A stretch of 64,000 bases of DNA from Paenibacillus luteus (lineage in GTDB: Bacteria; Bacillota; Bacilli; Paenibacillales; Paenibacillaceae), in assembly GCF_006542765.1 (NCBI RefSeq), contig NZ_SKCD01000006.1, forward strand, positions 1-64,000, read 5' to 3'. Each line of letters starts with the position of its first letter. Position 1 is the stretch's first letter. Under the pieces are notes generated by a model. It had not been told where the DNA came from, did not search any database, and saw only the letters and a list, made by a program, of their open reading frames with translations. A program made the translations under genes and the position numbers. Shown here one piece after another: positions 54,664 to 62,880 of the stretch.

Positions 54664-56358
54664 TTATTTAACTGCTTCAATCAGCTTTTTCACTTCTTCC
54701 GTCGTCCATTTCTCATAGGCTGCCGTGTCCAGCTTGCCGAAAGCGTCAGTGTACTCTGTCCACACCGTCTCAAAGTCAGCCGGTTTAGCCAAGACGAGTT
54801 TCGGGAAATACTTTTTCGTAACTTCGTCTTTCTTCGTTTCCCAAATTTGCTGCGAGGAGCCTTGCTCCTTCGGAATGCCCCATGCCGGATACCATGGACG
54901 GTCATCTGGCGCTGCGAACATTTCCGAATAGGTTTTCACACCATATTTTTCGAGAATAGCTTTGTCTTCATTGGTCAAGCTCATTTGAAATACTTCTGCT
55001 TGCATTCCCGGCGCTACGGAGTTGCCATCCGGCAAGGATGATCCGTTGTTGTACAGCGGCCAGTTCCAAGAATAATACTTAAAGCCAAACTTTTCGTTGA
55101 AAGGTTCATCAATCTTGGCGATTTGTTCTTCTGTACGGTACATCCGACCTTGATCGTTGACTTCGTACGTTTCCCCTTTAATGCCCCATTTTTGAAGAAT
55201 TTGGTTCTCGTCTGTCAACAGATTATCCAAGTACTGAACGATGCGTTCAGGGTCCTTGGCACTTACGGTAATGCCCATGCCGCGGTTTTTAACAAAGCCA
55301 GGAGGGTCAAGATATTGATCCTTTTGACCGTCAAATGTAATCGGAAGCGGGTAGTATACAAAATCATCCTGCGTCGGGTCTACTTTAGCTGCGTCTTTAA
55401 GCGCATTTTGCGCATTGGCAAACTGCCAGCCGTAATCGAAGAATCCAACCACTTTATGAGAAGTCAATTTCGCCAAATATTGATCGTAGTTGTCTACAAA
55501 GGAAGCTTTATCGAACAAACCATCTGCATTGATTTGATTCAGCTTCTGCAACCAGCGCTTCGTATTCTCATCTGCTGCATATGTCTTCGCATCAAACGTG
55601 TTCATATCGACAATGACATTTCCGTCATTCGGATAACCAGCCAAATGCATTGGCGGGTTTGCTGTTGCGAAAAATCTCCAGTCATGTGTCAGGGCTACGT
55701 AACCAGTTAAGTCCTCATCTTTGTGCTTCTCCACAAAGTTCTTGATGAGTTCCATGTATTCGTCAAGCGTTTTGATTTTTGGGTAGCCAGCTTCTTTTAA
55801 CACGCGGCGTTGAACCCAGAAAGCACCTTGGTTGATATTTGGATCTGGAATATATTCTCCAACTGTATTAGAGAAAGGCAGGAAGTAAATTTTCCCATCC
55901 GCAGCTTTCATTTGATTAAAATATGGACCATATACCCGTTTAATGTTCGGACCATATTTCTCAATAAGGTCATCCAGGGCGATAAAAGCACCAGCGTCTA
56001 AAATTTTGTCGATTGCAGCATCCGGAATCATGACATCCGGATAAGCATTGGAAGCAATCATCGTTCCAACCTTCGTATTCAGGTCACCGACCAAATGCTC
56101 AATTTTAAAATTGACACCTGTCTGGTCCTCCAAAATTTTTCCGATTGTTGTCTCGTTTGTGTTCGTATCCTTAGCTGCGGCTACGCCGTTAAAATAACTA
56201 AAGGTTACTTTTTCAACTGGCTTTGTGTCTGAATTTGTCGTTTCACTAGGGTTGTTCGTGCTGTCTGTTGGCTTTGTATTGCCGCCATTGCTATTCGAGC
56301 ATGCAGCAGTAAATACCATGAAAGCAGCCAAACAAATCATTACCATTCTCTTTTTCAC
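54664..56358 (-). CDS. Lipoprotein solute-binding protein (LplA type)
   Basis: 564 residues. Signal KKRMVMICLAAFMVFTAAC with lipidated Cys, a Ser/Thr/Asn/Lys-rich linker, then a two-lobed sugar-binding domain (KVTFSYFNGVAA, DVMIPDAAIDKILDAG, PWYPAWGIPKEQG). It delivers aldouronates to the two permeases. The start is a GTG at 56358 with GAGGGG 9 nt upstream; an in-frame ATG further upstream (56421) precedes an untypical signal sequence. Confidence 0.92.
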   Translation of the reverse strand: MKKRMVMICLAAFMVFTAACSNSNGGNTKPTDSTNNPSETTNSDTKPVEKVTFSYFNGVAAAKDTNTNETTIGKILEDQTGVNFKIEHLVGDLNTKVGTMIASNAYPDVMIPDAAIDKILDAGAFIALDDLIEKYGPNIKRVYGPYFNQMKAADGKIYFLPFSNTVGEYIPDPNINQGAFWVQRRVLKEAGYPKIKTLDEYMELIKNFVEKHKDEDLTGYVALTHDWRFFATANPPMHLAGYPNDGNVIVDMNTFDAKTYAADENTKRWLQKLNQINADGLFDKASFVDNYDQYLAKLTSHKVVGFFDYGWQFANAQNALKDAAKVDPTQDDFVYYPLPITFDGQKDQYLDPPGFVKNRGMGITVSAKDPERIVQYLDNLLTDENQILQKWGIKGETYEVNDQGRMYRTEEQIAKIDEPFNEKFGFKYYSWNWPLYNNGSSLPDGNSVAPGMQAEVFQMSLTNEDKAILEKYGVKTYSEMFAAPDDRPWYPAWGIPKEQGSSQQIWETKKDEVTKKYFPKLVLAKPADFETVWTEYTDAFGKLDTAAYEKWTTEEVKKLIEAVK

Positions 56359-56391
56359 TTTTTCTAACCCCTCTCGTGTTCGATTTGTTTT

Positions 56392-56410
56392 TGTAAGCAT
56401 TTTCATTATA
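56392..56410 (-). promoter_or_regulatory. Candidate internal promoter and cre site for the binding protein
   Basis: TATAAT (56405-56410, minus strand) lies directly before TGAAAATGCTTACA (56392-56405), which differs from the cre consensus TGWAARCGNTWNCW at one central base. The binding-protein gene may thus have its own CcpA-sensitive promoter inside the operon. Confidence 0.5.
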
Positions 56411-56499
56411 AAAAATGCCATGCACTTTGATTACCCATTAAACTATAGTTCCTGCTTAGGAAAGCATATATCTTCAATCGCTGGCCAGCAGCAGCATCA

Positions 56500-58272
56500 C
56501 TATTCCAACGGAACCCTAACCCGAATATACGTGCCTGCTCCGGGGCTGCTCTCAATCAATAAGTGAAAACGATCGCCATAGATCAGCTTCATGCGGTAAA
56601 TGACATTTTGTACACCAATCCGCTCACCGATCTCTTCCTCGCTGTCTAAATAACCGTAAAACTGCCTAACCTTGTCCTCATTCATGCCGATGCCGTTATC
56701 TCTAATGGTAAAGATCAGCTCATTCGCTTCACGCTCGACCTTTACCTCAATTTTGCCTCCATGCCTCAGCGGCTCGATGCCGTGAATGCTCGCATTCTCG
56801 ACAAAAGGCAAAAACATCATTTTCGGCACCGGACAGTCTTTGGCCGAAGGAGCAACATCAATGTGGTAATCCATCCGGTCCTCAAAGCGGTACTTCTGAA
56901 TTTCCAGAAAACAAACAATAAATTCAATTTCCTCGCTTACCATCACGCGGTCCTTGCCCCATGTGAGCGAGGTTCTAAATATTTTAGCCATATTATGAAT
57001 AATTTTCGCTGTCTCCGTCTCATCCTTAATCAAGCTGCGCATCCGGATCGTTTCCAGCGCGTTGAATAGAAAATGCGGATTAATTTGGCTTTGCAGAGCG
57101 TTCAACTGAGCCTTCCGTCTTTCCAGCTCAAGAGACTTTGTTTGGATGTCCGCAACATACACATCATCAATCAAGCTTTTCACCTGGATCGTCATTCGAT
57201 TGAATTCACTCGTTAATTGCCCGATTTCGTCCAAGTATTCGCCTTGCTTGATCGTATCGAAATTTTGGTTTTTCACTTTTTTCATATGCCGCAAAATCCG
57301 AACCAGCCGCTCGTTCAAAGAACGCGTAATCCATAAAATAATTAAAGTCGGAATAAAGATATTCAGGCAGGCCAGTACGAAAATAAACTCTCTCGACTGC
57401 CGCACATCCTTCAGCACCTCTTCCTCCGAAATCGTCGCAATAATGCGCCAGTCCTCCAAATAACTCACATACGAGTATTCGGCCTGAAATTCAATCGCAT
57501 CCTTCGGAAACTCCAGCGCCTTATAGGCAACGGAATCCATGCGCCAATCCACCGCAGGGTCCGTCGTAAATTCGATGTCCCCTTTATCGTTCACTAAGTA
57601 GATATTGCCCTGTAAATTCTGGTTCTGGAAAATTTGCTCGATCGTGCTTGCCTTTAGATCAATCTTCAAATACTTTTGCCAATGGTTTTTGGATTCAAAA
57701 TAGTTCATGGCACGAATGATGCTAAACGTATTTTTCGCAGTGCTTGTATCCGTTTTCAAATAAAGGTCCTCTTGCTGCGTCCGGACAAAGATCGGGTAGG
57801 CGTCGTCCTGCTTATTCAGCATTTGGTACCAGTCGGTTTGCTTCATTTCACTCGACAAATAGCCAATGCCGCCCGAATGCAGCATCGTTGGATTTTCCAC
57901 GTAAAATTTAATGTTTTGAATAGAGGTATACACCGGGGGATAAGTATTCAAGATTCTGCGAAAATAGGTATCATAGGCCTCGATATAGGCCGCTGGCTCG
58001 TCATAGTCGGTTTCCAAGATTTGATTCAAATTGTAATCCGTATAAAAGACCGATGAAATCGTAACGGCATCCTCAACCTCAGACCGAAAGTCAATGTTGA
58101 TCTGCTCGACCGCGCGCGAGATGTCCTTCATGCGCTGATTTTTAACATTATTGGTGGTCACATTGTAGAACAGCACGTTGGTGAATACGATTGGAATAAA
58201 GACGCAAAAAAGATACAGAATGAGCATCTTGTTGCGCAAACGGACATTATTGAGACTCAGGCGCAGCTTCAC
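56500..58272 (-). CDS. YesM-type sensor histidine kinase
   Basis: 590 residues. An N-terminal membrane helix (about 17-37) leads to an extracellular Cache-like sensor domain (40-285), a second helix (about 290-312), HAMP domain, His_kinase domain with NALQSQINPHFLFNALETIR (phospho-His in NPHFLFN) and an ATPase domain with FVENASIHGIEPL and RDNGIGMNED. It senses extracellular xylan oligosaccharides or the loaded binding protein. The GTG at 58272 has AAAAGGGG 9 nt upstream; an in-frame TTG at 58320 lies 3 bp after the regulator stop. Confidence 0.9.
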   Translation of the reverse strand: MKLRLSLNNVRLRNKMLILYLFCVFIPIVFTNVLFYNVTTNNVKNQRMKDISRAVEQINIDFRSEVEDAVTISSVFYTDYNLNQILETDYDEPAAYIEAYDTYFRRILNTYPPVYTSIQNIKFYVENPTMLHSGGIGYLSSEMKQTDWYQMLNKQDDAYPIFVRTQQEDLYLKTDTSTAKNTFSIIRAMNYFESKNHWQKYLKIDLKASTIEQIFQNQNLQGNIYLVNDKGDIEFTTDPAVDWRMDSVAYKALEFPKDAIEFQAEYSYVSYLEDWRIIATISEEEVLKDVRQSREFIFVLACLNIFIPTLIILWITRSLNERLVRILRHMKKVKNQNFDTIKQGEYLDEIGQLTSEFNRMTIQVKSLIDDVYVADIQTKSLELERRKAQLNALQSQINPHFLFNALETIRMRSLIKDETETAKIIHNMAKIFRTSLTWGKDRVMVSEEIEFIVCFLEIQKYRFEDRMDYHIDVAPSAKDCPVPKMMFLPFVENASIHGIEPLRHGGKIEVKVEREANELIFTIRDNGIGMNEDKVRQFYGYLDSEEEIGERIGVQNVIYRMKLIYGDRFHLLIESSPGAGTYIRVRVPLE

Positions 58273-58322
58273 GCGAATATTCCCCTTTTTTCCCGGAAAC
58301 GGGATGATAGTAGAGAGCAAGC

Positions 58323-59903
58323 TTACATCAGCTTGTTGCGGTACTCCGTTGGTGTCATATGCTCAATCTTCTCGAACTGGGTCACAAAATAATCCGCATT
58401 GCTGAAGCCGACCTTTTCTGCTATTTCATAGACCCGCATCGAGCAGGATTGCCGCAGCAGCCGCTTCGCTTCGTTCACTCTCAATTGAAGCAAAAATTCA
58501 TTGAAATAGACGCCGTAGGTTTTCTTAAACAACTGGCCTAAATAGACGGGATTGATATAAAACTGGGCAGCAATGCTTTTGAGGCTAATATTTTGGGAGA
58601 AATTAACTTCGATATAGGATTTGATCTTCTGGATGCCGCCTTTCTGCTGTTCCTTTCTGAGCTCTGTAACTAGCTGCCCGCTCTCCTCGATGAAAGCGAC
58701 AAACAGCCTCTTCAGCTCGCCAAGCGTCAGGTTCAAATCATGCCAGTTAAGCAGCGGCTCCAGCGTGGATAACGTATGCTCGTCACCCTCCATATCCCGA
58801 ATCGTCTTCATCACTCTCATGAGGCATTGCTGAACATTCATTTTCACAGCTTCCGGGGCGTAATGCTTCTGCTCAAAATCATCGAACCACTGATCAACGG
58901 TCGCTCTGACCTCTGCCAGCTTCTGCTCCTCGAATTGCTCCATAAATCGGTCAAGCCGCAGCTGGTCAAAGCCAATATAATTCAACTGCTCAGACTGAAT
59001 CTGATCATAGATCACGATTCTTTTCTTCTCATGGCTGTACTTATAAAGCAAGGCTTCCTTAGCTGCCATATAGGACTCGCGGATACTCGGCAGTCCAGAG
59101 ACTAATGAACCCGCATACAAAAATGCGCGCGGTCCGAAATGAGCATCGAGTCCCATTCGCAGCTTAAGCAAAAAGCGCTCAAGCTCCCCATTAAACGGAG
59201 CCATCAGCACACGGGGCAGCAATATGCCAAGCCGATTCCGATGTTCATGCATGCAGATCAACCGGTCAGAAGCCGTTAACCGGAGAAGCTCCTCGCGGAC
59301 GGCATCCCTAAACCTTGCATCGGATATTTTCTGATCGGACGGCTGCCATTTATGGTTGTCATTCAATTCGGCAAACAGATACACGAGGGGCTCCCCATGC
59401 TTCAACTGAAGATGCTGTTCCCATTCTGCAAGGGCGACTTCATCCGCTTCCCCTAGAATAAGCGATTTGATCATCTCGCTGCCGCGCTGCCGTTCCCTGC
59501 TGGCTTGCTCCTCATGCTCGCGCTGGAGCTCCACATTTAATTTCCCAAGAATATGCGACAGCTCAATATCATCAATCGGCTTCACGACAAAATCATGCAC
59601 CCCATAGCGCATCGCCTGCTGTGCATATTTGAAGTCATTGTAGCCGCTCATAATAATGAACGTGGGATGTGTTCCCTTATCCGTCGTGACAAGCCTAATC
59701 AATTCCAATCCATCGATCACGGGCATCCGAATATCGGTAATCACAAGCGCGGGCTTAAGCGTCTTAATTAATTCAAGCGCATCCTCGCCGTTGTCGGCTT
59801 CACCCGCAATATGAAATCCGCAGCCTTCCCAGTCGATCAGCTTTCGGAGGCCCTTTCGGGTATAGACTTCGTCGTCTACAATAATCGCGCTGTACAATGC
59901 CAT
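58323..59903 (-). CDS. YesN-type AraC response regulator
   Basis: 526 residues. Receiver domain (1-125) with DDE pocket and phospho-acceptor Asp in LVITDIRMPVIDGLEL. A long middle region (130-410) follows, then a C-terminal AraC DNA-binding domain (IKSYIEVNFSQNISLKSIAA, VYEIAEKVGFSNADYFVTQF). Partner of the YesM sensor encoded 50 bp downstream and likely activator of the aldouronate operon. GGGAGG upstream of the ATG. Confidence 0.94.
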   Translation of the reverse strand: MALYSAIIVDDEVYTRKGLRKLIDWEGCGFHIAGEADNGEDALELIKTLKPALVITDIRMPVIDGLELIRLVTTDKGTHPTFIIMSGYNDFKYAQQAMRYGVHDFVVKPIDDIELSHILGKLNVELQREHEEQASRERQRGSEMIKSLILGEADEVALAEWEQHLQLKHGEPLVYLFAELNDNHKWQPSDQKISDARFRDAVREELLRLTASDRLICMHEHRNRLGILLPRVLMAPFNGELERFLLKLRMGLDAHFGPRAFLYAGSLVSGLPSIRESYMAAKEALLYKYSHEKKRIVIYDQIQSEQLNYIGFDQLRLDRFMEQFEEQKLAEVRATVDQWFDDFEQKHYAPEAVKMNVQQCLMRVMKTIRDMEGDEHTLSTLEPLLNWHDLNLTLGELKRLFVAFIEESGQLVTELRKEQQKGGIQKIKSYIEVNFSQNISLKSIAAQFYINPVYLGQLFKKTYGVYFNEFLLQLRVNEAKRLLRQSCSMRVYEIAEKVGFSNADYFVTQFEKIEHMTPTEYRNKLM

Positions 59904-59981
59904 CTTTATTTCCTCCCTTTAGACCTCGATGATGATTAATGATATCTTCTGTCTGGCTTGTTATGCAGCTATGAAGCCGTT

Positions 59982-60770
59982 TTACACTATTCGGAAAAGT
60001 GGTTCCACAGGAATAAAATGAACCGGGAGCATCGGAAACCGTTCGCTCAGCCTGCGAGCCGCTAGCTCCATCCCCGGCTGCTCGCTCTCCGCATGCCCTA
60101 GTACGATAAGCGATTGACGTTTCCCCATAGCTTGAGCATCGCGCGTATACTCCGGCGTCTCCCACTCCGGACCTTCTCCATAGATAACTACATCTGCGTG
60201 ATATTTTTCAAATAGCGGAATTGCGGTATCTCTGCCGCCGCGATAGCCTGCTAACAGCGCGATGCGGCTGCAATTCATTGACAACTCCCCCACCGCGCGG
60301 ACGTACGGGAGAGACAGCTTTCTTTTGATATGGAGAATGACCTGATCGACGCTCGTTTCCGGCATCGTCAGCAGCGCTGCCTCCGGCCGATGCTCCGTCA
60401 CATAAGCTTGCCAGTCTAAAGCCTGGACTAATCCCTCCATAATGCCATCGGGCTGACTGCGATGGATGCCATCATGAAACCGATAGACCGCAAAGCCATT
60501 CTCCTCCAAAAAACGCCTCTTGGCAGCGGCAACCGAGTTTTGCCCTTGGTTTGTGACATCATGATGGCTATAAAATAAGCCTTCATGTGAAATGATCAAA
60601 TTTGCGCCTGTACGCACCGCTCGCTCCAGCACAGCCTGCGTCGCCATAAAGGTTACGGCAATGCCCGTTACCTCGGCTTGCGGGTCGCCAAAACACAAAC
60701 GATCCACACTATCATTTTGGGGGCCGGCCGATCCCTCCAACGCATCCATAACATCCTGAACGTTTACCAT
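59982..60770 (-). CDS. Nif3-like dinuclear metal-centre protein
   Basis: 262 residues of the Nif3/YqfO (GTP cyclohydrolase I type 2) family. DSVDRLCFGDP replaces the usual start. The metal ligands are in ANLIISHEGLFYSHHDV and, near the end, ALIVLGHAESEQPGMELAARR, a version of the H-x-x-x-E site. Biological role undefined in the family. The ATG at 60770 has GGGGAG 7 nt upstream. It could be cotranscribed with the downstream yesN gene (78 bp gap). Confidence 0.85.
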   Translation of the reverse strand: MVNVQDVMDALEGSAGPQNDSVDRLCFGDPQAEVTGIAVTFMATQAVLERAVRTGANLIISHEGLFYSHHDVTNQGQNSVAAAKRRFLEENGFAVYRFHDGIHRSQPDGIMEGLVQALDWQAYVTEHRPEAALLTMPETSVDQVILHIKRKLSLPYVRAVGELSMNCSRIALLAGYRGGRDTAIPLFEKYHADVVIYGEGPEWETPEYTRDAQAMGKRQSLIVLGHAESEQPGMELAARRLSERFPMLPVHFIPVEPLFRIV

Positions 60771-60916
60771 CGCCAAGCTCCCCTTCCTTTAAAATGGTCA
60801 GACTCCTCAATTTAACTAGATTGTAAGTTCAAACACAATGGAGCACAATGTAAAAAGTATAGGTGAAGCCCCGATAAAGTATATAATTATTGAGGGAGAG
60901 GAAGTGTTTCATGGAA

Positions 60917-60955
60917 AAAAGAAAGCCGCACTCGAGGTGTGGGCTCGAATGCGGC
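60917..60955 (-). terminator. Terminator of the AT-rich gene pair
   Basis: GCCGCACTCGAG (60924-60935) pairs with CTCGAATGCGGC (60944-60955, one mismatch). On the minus strand it is followed by CTTTCTTTTTTCC. The stretch 60771-61098 holds nothing else recognisable. Confidence 0.75.
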
Positions 60956-61098
60956 ATTTACATGATTCCTTTTTAGTTGATTCATACGGTAGTGGTTTAA
61001 GCTCGAATGATTCTTTTTCCCACAAATTGGAGTCATATCATCTTCATCAGGTACGATTCAAGATGATCTCAGTATTTGTCCACTCGATTAATACTTTT

Positions 61099-61413
61099 TC
61101 AAAAATAATATAAGTAATCAATAATTTTTCCTAAACCAATCTTTCTGGCCCCTGTTTGTATTGTTAAAGTGTTTCCGGTAACGATAAATTGAGATATATT
61201 TTGATAAGCTTCGTTTTCTACAGTGGGCATTTCGATATTCACCTCATACCAAATACCTCTTATAAAATTTTCAATATTATCAATTGGAGTTATCGTGCCT
61301 GAAAAAATTAAATTATTGCCTAAATTAATTCCCGGCCTATTTATATTTTTTGTACTTATATTATTTGATAAACCAGACTCCAGAAACATAATTTCTGCTT
61401 TCAGCATTAACAC
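61099..61413 (-). CDS. Hypothetical protein in the AT-rich island
   Basis: 104 residues, starting MLMLKAEIMFLESGLSNNIS, beta-rich, no signal peptide. Start is a GTG with GAGGGG 7 nt upstream. AT-rich unlike its surroundings, suggesting transfer. It follows a degenerate ABC-type ATPase gene by 83 bp and shares its terminator. Family not recognised. Confidence 0.65.
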   Translation of the reverse strand: MLMLKAEIMFLESGLSNNISTKNINRPGINLGNNLIFSGTITPIDNIENFIRGIWYEVNIEMPTVENEAYQNISQFIVTGNTLTIQTGARKIGLGKIIDYLYYF

Positions 61414-61496
61414 ACATGTTCCCCTCCCCAAGAATCTATGAGTATTTCTTTGTGCAATGAAATTAGCGTTTTTAGAAATACTAGCTTACATTACTG

Positions 61497-62144
61497 CTAC
61501 AAATTAACAACTTCACCCACAATATTCGTAAGTATATACTCGCTATCAGAAGGTACAATCGTAATGCATTGATGATTTTTCAGCAAAGAACTACAAGTTT
61601 CTAGTCTAACTATCAGACTTTCCTTCCAATCCTTATTCAAGAATGGAAAACAAAATATAGACTTGCCCTGCGCAAGCCCAATAGCAACTGTGGCATTCCA
61701 TCGTTCATTGCTTATCAAGTGCAAAGGACGATTCATTCGAGTTGGCGAAATTTCCAATTGTTCTACTAGGTTGTTAATCGACTGCTTAGGTAACACTACA
61801 TCTTCTTCAAGTAATTGCTCAACCGTGGGATAATACTTCAATCCCCATTTATTTCTTTTATAAAGAATATCACCAACATAACAACTATGTTGTCTTAACC
61901 TTTTCAGATCCCACTTTTCATTATCTCCTGAAACAATATCTCCAGAACCATGCTTCGCTTTTCCCGCCAACGAATAGGACAGAGCCCATGCACCAGCACC
62001 CGGGTTGCTTACAACTCCATAAACAGTAGAAGTGCAGAAATAATGACTAAAATTATTCAACTTATCAACTTTAGAAACTATACCCAAAATACTTGGCTTG
62101 CAGCGAACGGACACGTTTTTTAGATGAATACCCTCTATAACTAT
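61497..62144 (-). CDS. Degenerate ABC-type ATPase with apparent ATA start
   Basis: About 215 residues. It resembles ABC ATPases in layout (EGIHLKNVSVRC first strand; VVSNPGAGAWALSYSLAG at the P-loop; SERWNATVAIGLAQGKSIFC in the position of signature plus Walker B). The catalytic residues are changed, though: the P-loop has no GK(S/T) and the Walker B Asp-Glu is absent. A strong AGGGAGGT lies 8 nt before an ATA codon (62142-62144), where MVIEGIHLKN would be expected with ATG. The frame is open upstream to a TTG at 62234 without a ribosome binding site. AT-rich; possibly horizontally acquired. Confidence 0.6.
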   Translation of the reverse strand: MVIEGIHLKNVSVRCKPSILGIVSKVDKLNNFSHYFCTSTVYGVVSNPGAGAWALSYSLAGKAKHGSGDIVSGDNEKWDLKRLRQHSCYVGDILYKRNKWGLKYYPTVEQLLEEDVVLPKQSINNLVEQLEISPTRMNRPLHLISNERWNATVAIGLAQGKSIFCFPFLNKDWKESLIVRLETCSSLLKNHQCITIVPSDSEYILTNIVGEVVNL

Positions 62145-62771
62145 GTAACTTACCTCCCTGCATATTGTAAGATTGATCGAAAAGTATCCTCTAGTTATTA
62201 ATTCTATTAACGAAAATTCCCAGTATTGCAGCAAATTATTGCATAACCATTATAAATGATCTCACCCCACCCGTCAGAAACAATGAAGCAGTTGCTTTTG
62301 CGGAATTAATCTTATGTTACTAAGCCTGTAACAAAGTTTTTGAGCATGCTGACCAAAATCTCATAGTTTCTGGAAATTCATTCTATATAAAACACACTTA
62401 TGAATCTCACCTTCTTATGCAAAAAGAGCTGTGTTTCCTACTATTTCATTTTCTTATCTTCTCTTTCGTCTGATTGTGCATCACTTTGCTTATCCCCACT
62501 CTCGGTGTGAATTAACAGGAATTGCTCCCTCTATTTTATGGAATTTGGAGCTTCCGATGCGTTTAGATGAAATTTTTCCCTATAATTCCACATTATACGC
62601 CTAAGTTAACGAAAAACAGCAACAATAAAACACCCCAAAAATTGTACTCAGAAACCATAAAGGTTATCTGATGTTCATTTTCGGGGTGTGCGTCATGCAT
62701 CATATAAATTAACCTTCTGCTAATCCACCAAACAGAACTGGAGGATTACTTTATTAACTGTACTTCCAACT
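62145..62771. other. AT-rich gene-free region
   Basis: About 600 bp without a supported gene on either strand. A weak hairpin near 62627-62690 (ACACCCC/GGGGTGT) could end transcription from the GH127 side. A minus-strand GGGGTGAG followed by ATG near 62257 leads to only a four-codon frame. Confidence 0.5.
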
Positions 62772-62880
62772 GTTCTTACAACCTTTCTTACAACCTTTCT
62801 TACAACCTTTCTTACAACCTTTCTTACAACCTTTCTTACAACCTTTCTTACAACCTTTCTTACAACCGTTCTTACAACCG
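62772..62880. repeat. 12-bp minisatellite, nine copies
   Basis: Nine consecutive units of the type TTTCTTACAACC (CTTACA at 62775, 62787 and so on to 62871). The first unit and the last two carry a G variant. It overlaps the stop codon of the GH127 gene, and each unit carries an in-frame TAA in that gene's reading frame. Confidence 0.9.

Noticed and set aside
60838..61113. 91-codon plus-strand frame
   Set aside because: Its body is the terminator hairpin of the opposite-strand gene pair, and no ribosome binding site is seen.
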